Shown here: piece by piece, positions 23,569 to 29,968 of the stretch | How the letters are laid out: each line of letters opens with the position of its first letter | Numbering within the stretch: position 1 is the stretch's first letter | Assembly (NCBI GenBank): GCA_964593905.1 | Contig: CAZQLE010000018.1 | Location: forward strand, 1-29,968 | Source: CAZQLE01 sp964593905 | GTDB lineage: Bacteria; Chloroflexota; Anaerolineae; Anaerolineales; Anaerolineaceae | DNA: 29,968 bases | Direction of reading: 5' to 3' | Notes under the pieces: generated by a model | The model's database searches: none | The model's input: the letters and a program-made list of their open reading frames with translations, nothing else | Told to the model about the DNA's origin: nothing | Position numbers and translations under genes: made by a program

Positions 23569-23574
23569 TAACTC

Positions 23575-24000
23575 ATGATCGAAATAACCCCCTCTCTCTC
23601 CATCGACGACAGCGAAATCCAGCTCGACTTCGTCCGCGCGTCTGGGCCGGGCGGCCAGAACGTCAACAAAGTCGCCACCTCGGTGCAATTGCGCTTTGAC
23701 GTACGCAATTCCCCTGCTCTGCAACCCGACGTCAAAGAACGGCTGATCAAGCTGGCCGGCAGCCGCATGACCGAGGAAGGTGTGCTGCTGCTCGAGGCCA
23801 GGCGCTTCCGCACCCAGGAGAAAAACCGCACCGATGCCCTGGCCCGGCTGGTACGCCTGATTCAACAGGCAGTGGAAAAACCCCGCGAACGTAAAGCCAC
23901 CCGTCCCACCCGCACATCTAAAGCAGCCCGGGTCAGCGATAAGCGCCAACACGGTGAGTTGAAACGCACCCGGAGATATAACTCTGACGAGTGGGAATAA
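23575..24000 (+). CDS. arfB: Alternative ribosome-rescue factor ArfB (peptidyl-tRNA hydrolase)
   Basis: The 141-residue protein contains the release-factor-type GGQ motif in RASGPGGQNVNKVATSV (GGQ 26-28). It ends in a long basic tail (about residues 100-135, rich in Arg and Lys) that enters the empty mRNA channel in ArfB/YaeJ. It releases peptides from ribosomes stalled without a stop codon. The length and the absence of the stop-codon-reading domains rule out a normal release factor. No ribosome binding site precedes the ATG at 23575; the transcript may be leaderless. Confidence 0.93.
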   Translation: MIEITPSLSIDDSEIQLDFVRASGPGGQNVNKVATSVQLRFDVRNSPALQPDVKERLIKLAGSRMTEEGVLLLEARRFRTQEKNRTDALARLVRLIQQAVEKPRERKATRPTRTSKAARVSDKRQHGELKRTRRYNSDEWE

Positions 24001-24061
24001 CCAGCCAATGGCTTTATACAAAGATTTGACACCGATCTGTATTTCAGGAGAAAATTAGGTC

Positions 24062-25396
24062 ATGGTCAAACGATACATACAGGGTTTCTTCTGGATATTT
24101 TTATTTCTCGGGCTGGCACTGGCCCCCATCGTACTTCTGATGATTGAACCACGTGCAGCGGCGCGCGAATTTTATCGCGAATTCTCAGTGGCATTGGGTT
24201 TTTCGGGTCTGGCACTGGCCGGGATGCAATTTGTCCTCACTGCGCGTTTTCGCTTTCTCACCGCACCTTACGGCACCGATATCATCTACTATTTTCACCG
24301 CCAGATCTCCATTCTCTCTTTTCTGTTGATCCTGGCGCACCCGATCATCCTCTTCCTTTTCGATCCGCGCACTCTGCAACTGCTTAATTTTCTCTCGCCC
24401 AATACGCCATGGCGGGCGCGGGCTGGTCTCATCGCGATCATTGCTATGTTCCTGTTGGTGGTCCTCTCTGTCTGGCGTAAGAAGTGGAAAATCGAATACA
24501 ACGCGTGGCGGATCTGGCATGGTGTGCTGGCGACCGTGTTAATTGGGCTGGCCATGGTGCACATTGTGCTGGTCGGTTATCATTTTAATACCCCTTTTAA
24601 GCAGACCTTCTGGGTTCTTTACACGGTCTTCTGGGTCGGTTTGCTGGCGTATACCCGCATTCTGCGCCCATTGTGGTTAAATCGCCGTCCCTACCGGGTC
24701 GATCAGGTCGTTCCTGAAAGTGGGCGTACATACAGCCTGTGGTTAAAACCTGAAGGACACGCAGGGCTTAATTTTCAACCGGGCCAGTTTGCCTGGGTCT
24801 ATGTGGATCAGTCGCCCTTTTCTCACCGCGACCATCCATTTTCCATCTCATCCAGTGCTGAACAGCCCAATCACATCTCATTTACCATTCGTGAACTGGG
24901 CGATTTCACCCGCACCATTAAAGATATTCAGCCCGGCACAAAAGTCTATCTTGAGGGCCCTTACGGAATTTTCAGTCCAGACCATCACCCCCACGCAGAG
25001 AAATTTGCCTATATCTGCGGTGGAGTGGGCATTACGCCTGCCTTAAGCACCCTGCGAACCTTTGCCGATCGCGGCGACCGGCGCCCGGTGACACTCATTT
25101 ATGCCAACCGCGATTGGGAGAATATCCCATTCCGGGATGAGCTGGAAGCATTGCGCAGCCGGATGAACCTGAAGGTGGTGCATGTGCTGGAACAAGCCCC
25201 ACAAAACTGGCAAGGCTATTCTGGTTTTATCACCGCTGAAATTTTGGACCGTGAATTGGACGCTGACCGCCGGCCGAATGTACAGGAAGTCTTTATTTGC
25301 GGTCCTGCACCCATGATGGATGCGGTTGAAAACGCGCTCGCCGCAATCAAATTTCCGGTTGGAGATTATCACTCCGAACGGTTTGATCTGGTCTGA
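24062..25396 (+). CDS. Ferric-reductase-like transmembrane flavohaem oxidoreductase
   Basis: The 444-residue protein has about six membrane helices in residues 8-200. Histidine pairs suited to haem lie at His79/His93 and His153/His167. A cytoplasmic ferredoxin-reductase unit follows: FAD motif HPFSISSS (258-265), NAD(P) motif GGVGITP (320-326) and the late ICGPAPMM. There is no 2Fe-2S cluster domain at the C-terminus. Such proteins pass electrons from NAD(P)H through FAD and haem across the membrane to iron or oxygen; the acceptor here is not known. The ATG at 24062 has AGGAG about 11 bases upstream. A tiny membrane-peptide gene follows after 15 bases. Confidence 0.9.
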   Translation: MVKRYIQGFFWIFLFLGLALAPIVLLMIEPRAAAREFYREFSVALGFSGLALAGMQFVLTARFRFLTAPYGTDIIYYFHRQISILSFLLILAHPIILFLFDPRTLQLLNFLSPNTPWRARAGLIAIIAMFLLVVLSVWRKKWKIEYNAWRIWHGVLATVLIGLAMVHIVLVGYHFNTPFKQTFWVLYTVFWVGLLAYTRILRPLWLNRRPYRVDQVVPESGRTYSLWLKPEGHAGLNFQPGQFAWVYVDQSPFSHRDHPFSISSSAEQPNHISFTIRELGDFTRTIKDIQPGTKVYLEGPYGIFSPDHHPHAEKFAYICGGVGITPALSTLRTFADRGDRRPVTLIYANRDWENIPFRDELEALRSRMNLKVVHVLEQAPQNWQGYSGFITAEILDRELDADRRPNVQEVFICGPAPMMDAVENALAAIKFPVGDYHSERFDLV

Positions 25397-25411
25397 TCAG
25401 GAGGGTGGAAA

Positions 25412-25507
25412 ATGCGTCAAAAAATCTCGACTGCGCTGGCTTTTATCATTTTTATCCTGGTAATCTTGTTCTCACTGGTATTTGCCTGGGCATTTAGCGC
25501 CGGCTAA
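25412..25507 (+). CDS. 31-residue single-pass membrane peptide
   Basis: A perfect AGGAGG (25399-25404) lies 7 bases before ATG 25412. The frame encodes 31 residues: a positive start MRQKIS, one hydrophobic helix (about residues 8-28, with FIIFILVILFSLVF) and a short end AFSAG. It begins 15 bases after the flavohaem oxidoreductase stop and ends 13 bases before the converging cyclase gene. The Shine-Dalgarno site, the clean helix and the position suggest a real small subunit or accessory peptide of the oxidoreductase, in the manner of CydX-like peptides; that role is inference. It is easily missed because of its length. Confidence 0.72.
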   Translation: MRQKISTALAFIIFILVILFSLVFAWAFSAG

Positions 25508-25520
25508 ATGCCTTCTAATA

Positions 25521-26540
25521 TCAGCCAGCACATACTATCCGGTTTCTTCCATTTGCTTTGGCCGCATACAACGCCAGGTCTGCAGACCGCAGCACTTCCT
25601 CTGCGTTTTTTCCATGCGCAGGAAAAAACGCCACACCTGCCGAAAAGGTACATTGAATGCTGTTTTGCTGATAGGCAACCTTAAGTTGCGCAAACTGCTT
25701 GCGCAGTTCTTCAATCTTGAAAAAGGCGGTTTCCAGGGGTGTGTTGGGAAATACAATCAAAAATTCTTCTCCCCCATACCGGCAGACAATATCTTCCTGT
25801 CGGGTGTGCTGATTCATGAGCTTGCCCAGCTCTGCCAGTACCCGGTCGCCCGTGTCATGGCCAAAGGTATCATTCACATTTTTGAATAAATCGATATCGA
25901 TCATCACCAGGCTGACTTGATTCTGTTCGCGTTCTGCCCGAGAAAATTCTCGCTGCACCGATTCTTCCAGATAACGGCGGTTGAAACAACCCGTAAGCGG
26001 ATCACGGATCGCTTGTTCACGCAGTTGTTCCTGCAGAACTTGAATTTCTGCCATCTGCTGTTGCAGCAATTTATGCGCTTTTTCAGTCTCCTGACGGGCT
26101 ATCTGGGCATCATGCATCAATTGAACTGCTTGCCGGCGTTGTTCGGCCAGTTCAACGGCGCGCTGTTCAAGGTCATTCCGCGACTGTTTCAGTCGGGTCA
26201 CCATGGTATTGAATGCCGAGGCAAACTCACCCATAAATTCCACCCGCTGGTTCAGGTCGCCTGCTGCAATTCGCTGGGTCTGCCAGGTAAGGTGTCTTAA
26301 ATTCGCCTGAAGGGTTTTCAAAGCCCCGGCTGACCGGCCTTTTAGCTTCAACTCCGGTTCAAGATCACCGCTTGCCAGTGTCAGGGTAAATAATTGCAAT
26401 TGGTGAATATGACGCAAAAGATCCACCGCAGAAGTGTCTGCCGAAATGTCCGGGGGCAGCCTGTCTGGGAAAACACCTGTCATGAGGATCTGATTTAGAG
26501 TATCGATGAGTGGGTCGTTCAAGTGATTCGGTATGCTCAT
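25521..26540 (-). CDS. Diguanylate cyclase (GGDEF domain) with HAMP-like and coiled-coil region
   Basis: The 339-residue protein has an N-terminal helical region with two HAMP-like ASGDL/AAGDL segments (about 56-115). A long glutamine-rich coiled coil (about 117-178) and a GGDEF domain (about 178-335) follow. The active-site motif is RYGGEEFLIVF (GGEEF 256-260), and Arg247-Asp250 (RQED) sits five residues before it as a product-inhibition I-site. It should make cyclic di-GMP from GTP. No membrane helix is seen, so it is probably soluble. The ATG at 26540 overlaps the stop of the V4R gene as ATGA, so the two are translationally coupled, suggesting that the V4R protein supplies the input signal. 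Confidence 0.92.
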   Translation of the reverse strand: MSIPNHLNDPLIDTLNQILMTGVFPDRLPPDISADTSAVDLLRHIHQLQLFTLTLASGDLEPELKLKGRSAGALKTLQANLRHLTWQTQRIAAGDLNQRVEFMGEFASAFNTMVTRLKQSRNDLEQRAVELAEQRRQAVQLMHDAQIARQETEKAHKLLQQQMAEIQVLQEQLREQAIRDPLTGCFNRRYLEESVQREFSRAEREQNQVSLVMIDIDLFKNVNDTFGHDTGDRVLAELGKLMNQHTRQEDIVCRYGGEEFLIVFPNTPLETAFFKIEELRKQFAQLKVAYQQNSIQCTFSAGVAFFPAHGKNAEEVLRSADLALYAAKANGRNRIVCAG

Positions 26541-27097
26541 TTTAATGAAGGAATAACCTCTGCTACAAAGCGGCAGGTACGGTCGCCAGTACACCAGCAA
26601 TCCACTTCTTTTACCCGAAAAGGCAGGTGGATATAGCTTTCCAAAATACCGGCTATAAAACCTTCATCATAAGTGCAAATTTCATAATCCAGCTCAGGCA
26701 GACCAGAGCAATCCAGGTCCTCTGACATGGTCACCACAAAACGGCCATTTTCCAGATCTGATTCTTCCACCCGAAAAATTCCAATATTCATCTCTTTTAG
26801 ACTGGACTGAAGCTGAACAATAAAATGCTCAAAAGAGTTCACTTCACCCAGGACGTGCCGGTAGTATTCAATGCCGGCCAATTTTCCGGCTTGATAAAAC
26901 AACCGGTCAGCTTCATCAGAACCATATGAAGATTCCAAAACGTCGCGCAGGGTGAACTGCATCAGGCGATAAATTTCCAGGCGCGTCGAATTTCCCAGGT
27001 TGGGTCTGCCGGTGGCAATGTTTCCAATCAAACTCCAACTGAATGAATATTTTCGGTGTCCGTCCAATCCGATCCTCTCTTCATGCGATGGCAACAT
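26537..27097 (-). CDS. V4R (4-vinyl reductase) domain sensor-like protein
   Basis: The 186-residue protein has an N-terminal part with SFSWSLIGNIATGRPNLG and YRLMQFTLRDVLE. A V4R domain (about 90-182) ends in YDEGFIAGILESYIHLPF and VKEVDCWCTGDRTCRF. Cysteines 130, 141, 167, 169 and 175 could bind metal, haem or a hydrophobic ligand. V4R domains are small-molecule-binding modules in many regulators. It overlaps the diguanylate cyclase gene by ATGA and lacks any output domain of its own, so it probably acts on that cyclase. A TATAAT box lies only 5 bases before the ATG at 27097 and no Shine-Dalgarno site is present, so the mRNA may be leaderless. Confidence 0.8.
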   Translation of the reverse strand: MLPSHEERIGLDGHRKYSFSWSLIGNIATGRPNLGNSTRLEIYRLMQFTLRDVLESSYGSDEADRLFYQAGKLAGIEYYRHVLGEVNSFEHFIVQLQSSLKEMNIGIFRVEESDLENGRFVVTMSEDLDCSGLPELDYEICTYDEGFIAGILESYIHLPFRVKEVDCWCTGDRTCRFVAEVIPSLK

Positions 27098-27102
27098 GCT
27101 TT

Positions 27103-27108
27103 ATTATA
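27103..27108 (-). promoter_or_regulatory. -10 box directly before the V4R gene
   Basis: On the minus strand TATAAT is followed by AAAGC and then the ATG at 27097. The transcript would start at or within a base or two of the start codon. No -35 match is visible. Confidence 0.45.
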
Positions 27109-27168
27109 GCCAATAAAACAGGTCTCCCGGCTTATCATTCTAGAGAGGCCTGGTTCAGCATTGAATTG

Positions 27169-27180
27169 GTCAATATTGAC
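27169..27180. promoter_or_regulatory. 12-base palindrome between the V4R and SDR genes
   Basis: GTCAATATTGAC is a perfect palindrome located upstream of the divergent promoters of both genes. It could be a binding site for a shared regulator; none is identified. Confidence 0.3.
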
Positions 27181-27200
27181 TGTCAAAGAAAGAAACAAAG

Positions 27201-27209
27201 TGTTAAAAT
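27201..27209 (+). promoter_or_regulatory. Extended -10 promoter for the SDR gene
   Basis: TGTTAAAAT is a TGN-extended -10 box with one mismatch to TATAAT and no good -35. Transcription would start near 27216, about 45 bases before ATG 27261. Confidence 0.45.
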
Positions 27210-27260
27210 CTTTCTCACCATCCAATTTTGTTTTGGACTCCATAAACGGTGAGGGGCAAT

Positions 27261-28247
27261 ATGAAGATCTTGTTTATCGGCGGCACCGGTAATATCAGCC
27301 TGGCGGCTTCAAAACTGGCCGCAGCCAGCGGGCACCAGCTTATCCTGCTCAACCGCGGCATCATGCGCGGCGAAATTCCCGGTGCCCGTGTTGTGCAGGC
27401 CGATATCCACCAGCCCGACACCGTTGCAGCGGCGCTGGGTGATGAATGTTTCGACGCCATGGTGAACTACATCAATTACACCGCAGAAGATATCGAACGC
27501 GACCTTGGTCTCTTTCGCGGGCGAACCGGGCAATATCTGTTCATCAGCACCACTGCGGCCTATGCCGCGCCGGTTGTGCTGCCCTATCGTGAAGATACCC
27601 CGCTGCGCAACCCGCACTGGCAATATGCCCGTGACAAAATTGCCGCCGAACAGCGTCTGGTGCGCGCTTATCAAGATGAAGGCTTCCCGATCACCATTGT
27701 GCGCCCTTCACACACCTACGATGCCTGGATCCCGGCCGGGGTCGGCGGCTCGCGCACCTACACCATCATCGACCGTATCGAACGCGGGCTGCCGGTGGTG
27801 GTGCATGGCGATGGGTCAACCCTGTGGACCGTCACCCATTCCGCCGATTTTGCACAGGGGCTGGTCGGCCTGCTGGGTCATCCGCAATCCATCGGGCAGG
27901 CGTTTCACATCACCTCGCAAGAGGTGTTCACCTGGGATGAAATCATCCTCACCCTGGGGGCGGCCGTCGGCCGTGAACCAAATATCGTGCATATTCCATC
28001 CGAATTTATTGCCGCCCGAGATGCCGAAACCGGCGCTTCGCTGCTGGGTGACAAAAAATGGTGCAAACTTTTTGACAACAGCAAAATCCGGCGCGTCGTA
28101 CCCGGCTTCCACTGCGACATTCCCTTCCATGTCGGCATTCGCGCCACACTCGCCCGCTACGCCAGCGGCGAGCTAAAAAAAGTGGTCGATCCACGTATCC
28201 ACGCCCTCATCGACCGGCTGGTGGCCGATTATCAACGGCTCACATAA
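27261..28247 (+). CDS. Extended SDR / NAD-dependent epimerase-dehydratase family protein
   Basis: The 328-residue protein opens with a Rossmann nucleotide-binding motif MKILFIGGTGNIS. It has the SDR catalytic pair in YARDK (Tyr122, Lys126) with STTAAY just before it. It resembles the atypical extended SDRs grouped with CSP41-like proteins and sugar-nucleotide epimerases, and the substrate is unknown. The ATG at 27261 has GAGGGG about 5 bases upstream and lets the protein begin on the first Rossmann strand; an in-frame codon 12 bases earlier would overlap that site. It is followed 82 bases later by a VOC-family gene on the same strand. Confidence 0.85.
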   Translation: MKILFIGGTGNISLAASKLAAASGHQLILLNRGIMRGEIPGARVVQADIHQPDTVAAALGDECFDAMVNYINYTAEDIERDLGLFRGRTGQYLFISTTAAYAAPVVLPYREDTPLRNPHWQYARDKIAAEQRLVRAYQDEGFPITIVRPSHTYDAWIPAGVGGSRTYTIIDRIERGLPVVVHGDGSTLWTVTHSADFAQGLVGLLGHPQSIGQAFHITSQEVFTWDEIILTLGAAVGREPNIVHIPSEFIAARDAETGASLLGDKKWCKLFDNSKIRRVVPGFHCDIPFHVGIRATLARYASGELKKVVDPRIHALIDRLVADYQRLT

Positions 28248-28329
28248 AAACAAAGCCCGCATGACCTGTTCTTTCTTCCGGCGCTGTGCCGCAATCTTGA
28301 ATTTTTAATCTCATCTCAGGAGTATTCGC

Positions 28330-28791
28330 ATGATTATCAGCCGCTATCTGCACACCAATATCGCTGCCGTAGACTGGCAGAAGTTGTCTCGCTTTTATGA
28401 GGATGTATTTGGCTGCCAGCCTGTGCCGCCCGAACGGCATCTCACGGGCCCCTGGGTGTGCGACGGCACCGGGCTGCGCAACGCCGAGATCCACGGCCAA
28501 CATCTGCGCCTGCCGGGTTTCGGCGAAGACGGGCCCACGCTGGAGATCTTCGAATACAGCCCCAAGCTGGACCACCCCGGCACCCAGATCAACCGGCCCG
28601 GTTTTGGGCATATTGCCTTTTTGGTCGATGATATCGGCGAAGCCCAGCGCGCTGTGCTGGCCGCCGGCGGCGGCAAAGTGGGTAAGGCGGTTGCGCTCAC
28701 CGTGGGCAGTGTCCAGATCGAGTTCATTTATCTGCATGATCCCGAAGGAAATGTGATCGAACTGCAGCGCCGCTCGCTGGTTGAAGATTAA
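28330..28791 (+). CDS. VOC-family (glyoxalase/dioxygenase fold) metalloprotein
   Basis: The 153-residue protein has two paired beta-alpha-beta-beta-beta modules. The four expected metal ligands are His8 (RYLHTNI), Glu72 (LEIFEY), His94 (GFGHIAF) and Glu144 (VIELQ), with the typical LHDPEGNVIEL end. Members include glyoxalase I, extradiol dioxygenases, epimerases and resistance proteins; the exact reaction cannot be assigned. The ATG at 28330 has CAGGAG 8 bases upstream. It lies just before azlC with only 2 bases between, so the three genes are probably one transcript. Confidence 0.88.
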   Translation: MIISRYLHTNIAAVDWQKLSRFYEDVFGCQPVPPERHLTGPWVCDGTGLRNAEIHGQHLRLPGFGEDGPTLEIFEYSPKLDHPGTQINRPGFGHIAFLVDDIGEAQRAVLAAGGGKVGKAVALTVGSVQIEFIYLHDPEGNVIELQRRSLVED

Positions 28792-28793
28792 TT

Positions 28794-29516
28794 ATGCAGG
28801 TCACAAAAATCTCGCGCGCTTCTGTCGCGCCACATATTTTGCGTGGTGCTGCTCTGGCGCTGCCCATTGTGATGGGTTATGTTCCCGTCGGGTTTGCATT
28901 TGGAGTGCTGGCGCAAAAAAGCGGCCTTTCACTGTGGAATGCCGCGGCCATGTCCATTTTTGTCTATGCCGGTTCGTCGCAACTAATCGCGGTGGGGCTG
29001 CTGGCTGCGGCCGCCCCGGCAGCCTCCATCATCATCACCACCTTCATCGTCAACCTGCGCCACATGCTCATGTCGGCCGCCCTGGCGCCCCATTTGCGTG
29101 GTTGGAAAAAAGTGGAAATCACCGCATTTGCCTATCAACTGACCGATGAATCTTTTGCCATTCATGCCCGCCGTTTTCCATCTGGCGATACCGGCAAAGC
29201 TGAAACTTTTGCGGTCAACGCCACAGCCCAGATCGCCTGGGTGGGCGGCACCCTGCTGGGGGTGCTGGCCGGGCAGCTAATCACCGACATTCAGCCCCTG
29301 GGGCTCGATTACGCCCTGCCGGCAATGTTCATCGCCCTGCTGGTGCTTCAGCTTTTCAACCGCATTCAGGTTGCGGTGGCAGTGTTCACCGGCCTTACCT
29401 CGGTTGGGCTGGCCCTGGCCGGCGCCGGGCAATGGAATGTGATGATCGCGACAATTTTTGGAGCTACGCTGGGAGTTTTTCTGGAATTATGGACCAAAAA
29501 ACCATCTTCTTCTTGA
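28794..29516 (+). CDS. azlC: AzlC-family branched-chain amino acid exporter, large subunit
   Basis: The 240-residue membrane protein shows the AzlC pattern: GYVPVGFAFGVLAQKSGLS, then IFVYAGSSQLIAVGLL, then FIVNLRHMLMSAAL and YQLTDESFAI. These are followed by further hydrophobic helices up to about residue 235. AzlC and AzlD together export branched-chain amino acids and analogues across the cytoplasmic membrane. The ATG at 28794 follows the VOC stop by 2 bases without a strong ribosome binding site, so it may rely on coupling. Its 3' end overlaps azlD by 28 bases. Confidence 0.93.
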   Translation: MQVTKISRASVAPHILRGAALALPIVMGYVPVGFAFGVLAQKSGLSLWNAAAMSIFVYAGSSQLIAVGLLAAAAPAASIIITTFIVNLRHMLMSAALAPHLRGWKKVEITAFAYQLTDESFAIHARRFPSGDTGKAETFAVNATAQIAWVGGTLLGVLAGQLITDIQPLGLDYALPAMFIALLVLQLFNRIQVAVAVFTGLTSVGLALAGAGQWNVMIATIFGATLGVFLELWTKKPSSS

Positions 29517-29812
29517 TTCTGGGCATGGCAGTGGTGACCATTTTGCCCCGCCAATTACCGGTCTGGCTGCTCAGCTCGCGCAAGCTCCCGTCGGCGGTGT
29601 CAACCTGGCTCAGCTATGTTCCCCCTGCCGTTCTGGCCGCACTGACACTGCCCAGCCTGGTTTTGCAAGACAACCAACTGGCGCTGCACTGGAACAACCT
29701 GTACCTGACCGCCGCGCTGCCCACCCTGCTGGTTGCCTGGAAGACGCGCTCTTTCTTTGGCACAGTATTGACCGGCATCGTTCTGGTCGCATTGATGCGG
29801 CTGGTCTTTTAA
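29489..29812 (+). CDS. azlD: AzlD-family branched-chain amino acid transporter, small subunit
   Basis: The 107-residue protein has three to four hydrophobic helices with the AzlD pattern FLILGMAVVTILPRQLPVWL, then WLSYVPPAVLAALTLP, ending FGTVLTGIVLVALMRLVF. It partners AzlC in amino acid export. The ATG at 29489 is inside the end of azlC with GGGAG about 13 bases upstream. Starting there gives the family's usual length, whereas the longer frame upstream would add an azlC-overlapping tail. A strong terminator follows. Confidence 0.92.
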   Translation: MDQKTIFFLILGMAVVTILPRQLPVWLLSSRKLPSAVSTWLSYVPPAVLAALTLPSLVLQDNQLALHWNNLYLTAALPTLLVAWKTRSFFGTVLTGIVLVALMRLVF

Positions 29813-29830
29813 ACCTTAATCTTAACGGCT

Positions 29831-29870
29831 GCGCGGGCGGTGAGGGTTCTCACCGCCCGCGCTTTTTTTT
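29831..29870 (+). terminator. Strong terminator after azlCD
   Basis: GCGCGGGCGGTGAG (29831-29844) pairs perfectly with CTCACCGCCCGCGC (29849-29862) around a 4-base loop, followed by eight T residues. It closes the VOC-azlC-azlD transcript. Confidence 0.96.
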
Positions 29871-29884
29871 GCTGTTCAGGCCTT

Positions 29885-29968
29885 TTATTTCAGCGCCAGT
29901 ACAAACGTCCCATCAAAATTCGTCGTCACCGTAACGACGTTATCTTCCACAGCCACACCGCTGAACAC
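29885..29968 (-). CDS. 3' end of an unidentified gene running off the right edge
   Basis: On the minus strand an open frame enters from the right edge and ends in TAA at 29885-29887. The last 27 residues include VEDNVVTVTTNFDGTFVLAL, a beta-strand-like pattern. It is too short for a family call. Its position, converging with azlD across a strong terminator, fits a real gene end. Confidence 0.45.
   Translation of the reverse strand: MFSGVAVEDNVVTVTTNFDGTFVLALK

Larger units (their letters stand above)
23270..23574. other. Intergenic region between hicB and arfB
   Basis: This 305-base region contains the hicAB terminator. An open frame on the plus strand ends at 23578, overlapping the arfB start as ATGA. 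Its last 45 residues (from ATG 23440) look protein-like, but no ribosome binding site precedes any of its ATG codons, so it is not called. A -10-like TATACT lies directly before arfB. Confidence 0.4.

Noticed and set aside
23318..23578. Plus-strand frame of 86 codons overlapping the arfB start by ATGA
   Set aside because: It begins inside the hicAB terminator, has no ribosome binding site before any start codon, and its first half does not look like protein. A shorter version from 23440 cannot be excluded but is unsupported.

Overview
The window looks like part of a Chloroflexota chromosome, most likely class Anaerolineae. It has moderate-to-high GC, almost no rRNA or tRNA signal, and housekeeping proteins of the type seen in that group. 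It also carries a very long secreted DUF11-type repeat protein with an LPSTG-sortase C-terminus, and a V4R/GGDEF signalling pair. The taxonomic call is inference from protein character, not from a marker gene. A run of exactly 100 N at 8576-8675 shows this is a scaffold from a draft or metagenome assembly.

Left part (1-6230): on the minus strand, a promoter near 2970 drives a methyltransferase-glycosyltransferase fusion followed by xseA and xseB (exonuclease VII). Upstream of it is a separate minus-strand nicotinamidase-like hydrolase with a near-consensus promoter and an operator-like palindrome. Divergent from it, greA and lysS run on the plus strand. A hairpin terminator lies between greA and lysS, and a bidirectional terminator follows lysS.

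Middle (6246-12564): a single giant minus-strand gene encodes a secreted protein of about 1,970 residues or more. Its order is signal peptide, seven cysteine-paired repeats, tandem SdrD/CnaB-like 113-residue repeats interrupted by the assembly gap, DUF11 repeats, an LPSTG motif and a complete sortase domain. The sortase and its apparent sorting motif are in one polypeptide, and this is the most unusual system in the window. The gene has a long structured leader with a terminator-like hairpin.

12565-20524: dnaE and pfkA form a tight minus-strand pair. A HAD-IIA phosphatase is divergent from dnaE and convergent with a CE7 acetyl-xylan-esterase-like hydrolase, and RNase Z follows. Next come a PepD-like dipeptidase (minus), a hicAB toxin-antitoxin operon with a clear operator, and the ribosome-rescue hydrolase arfB.

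24062-29968: a ferric-reductase-like flavohaem membrane protein is followed by a 31-residue membrane peptide with a perfect Shine-Dalgarno site. A V4R sensor-like protein overlaps a GGDEF diguanylate cyclase by ATGA. An SDR oxidoreductase, a VOC-family protein and the azlC-azlD branched-chain amino acid exporter pair come next, closed by a strong terminator. The 3' end of another minus-strand gene runs off the right edge.

Several promoters show a TGN-extended -10 box with no recognisable -35. No tRNA, rRNA, CRISPR array, transposase or prophage gene was seen.
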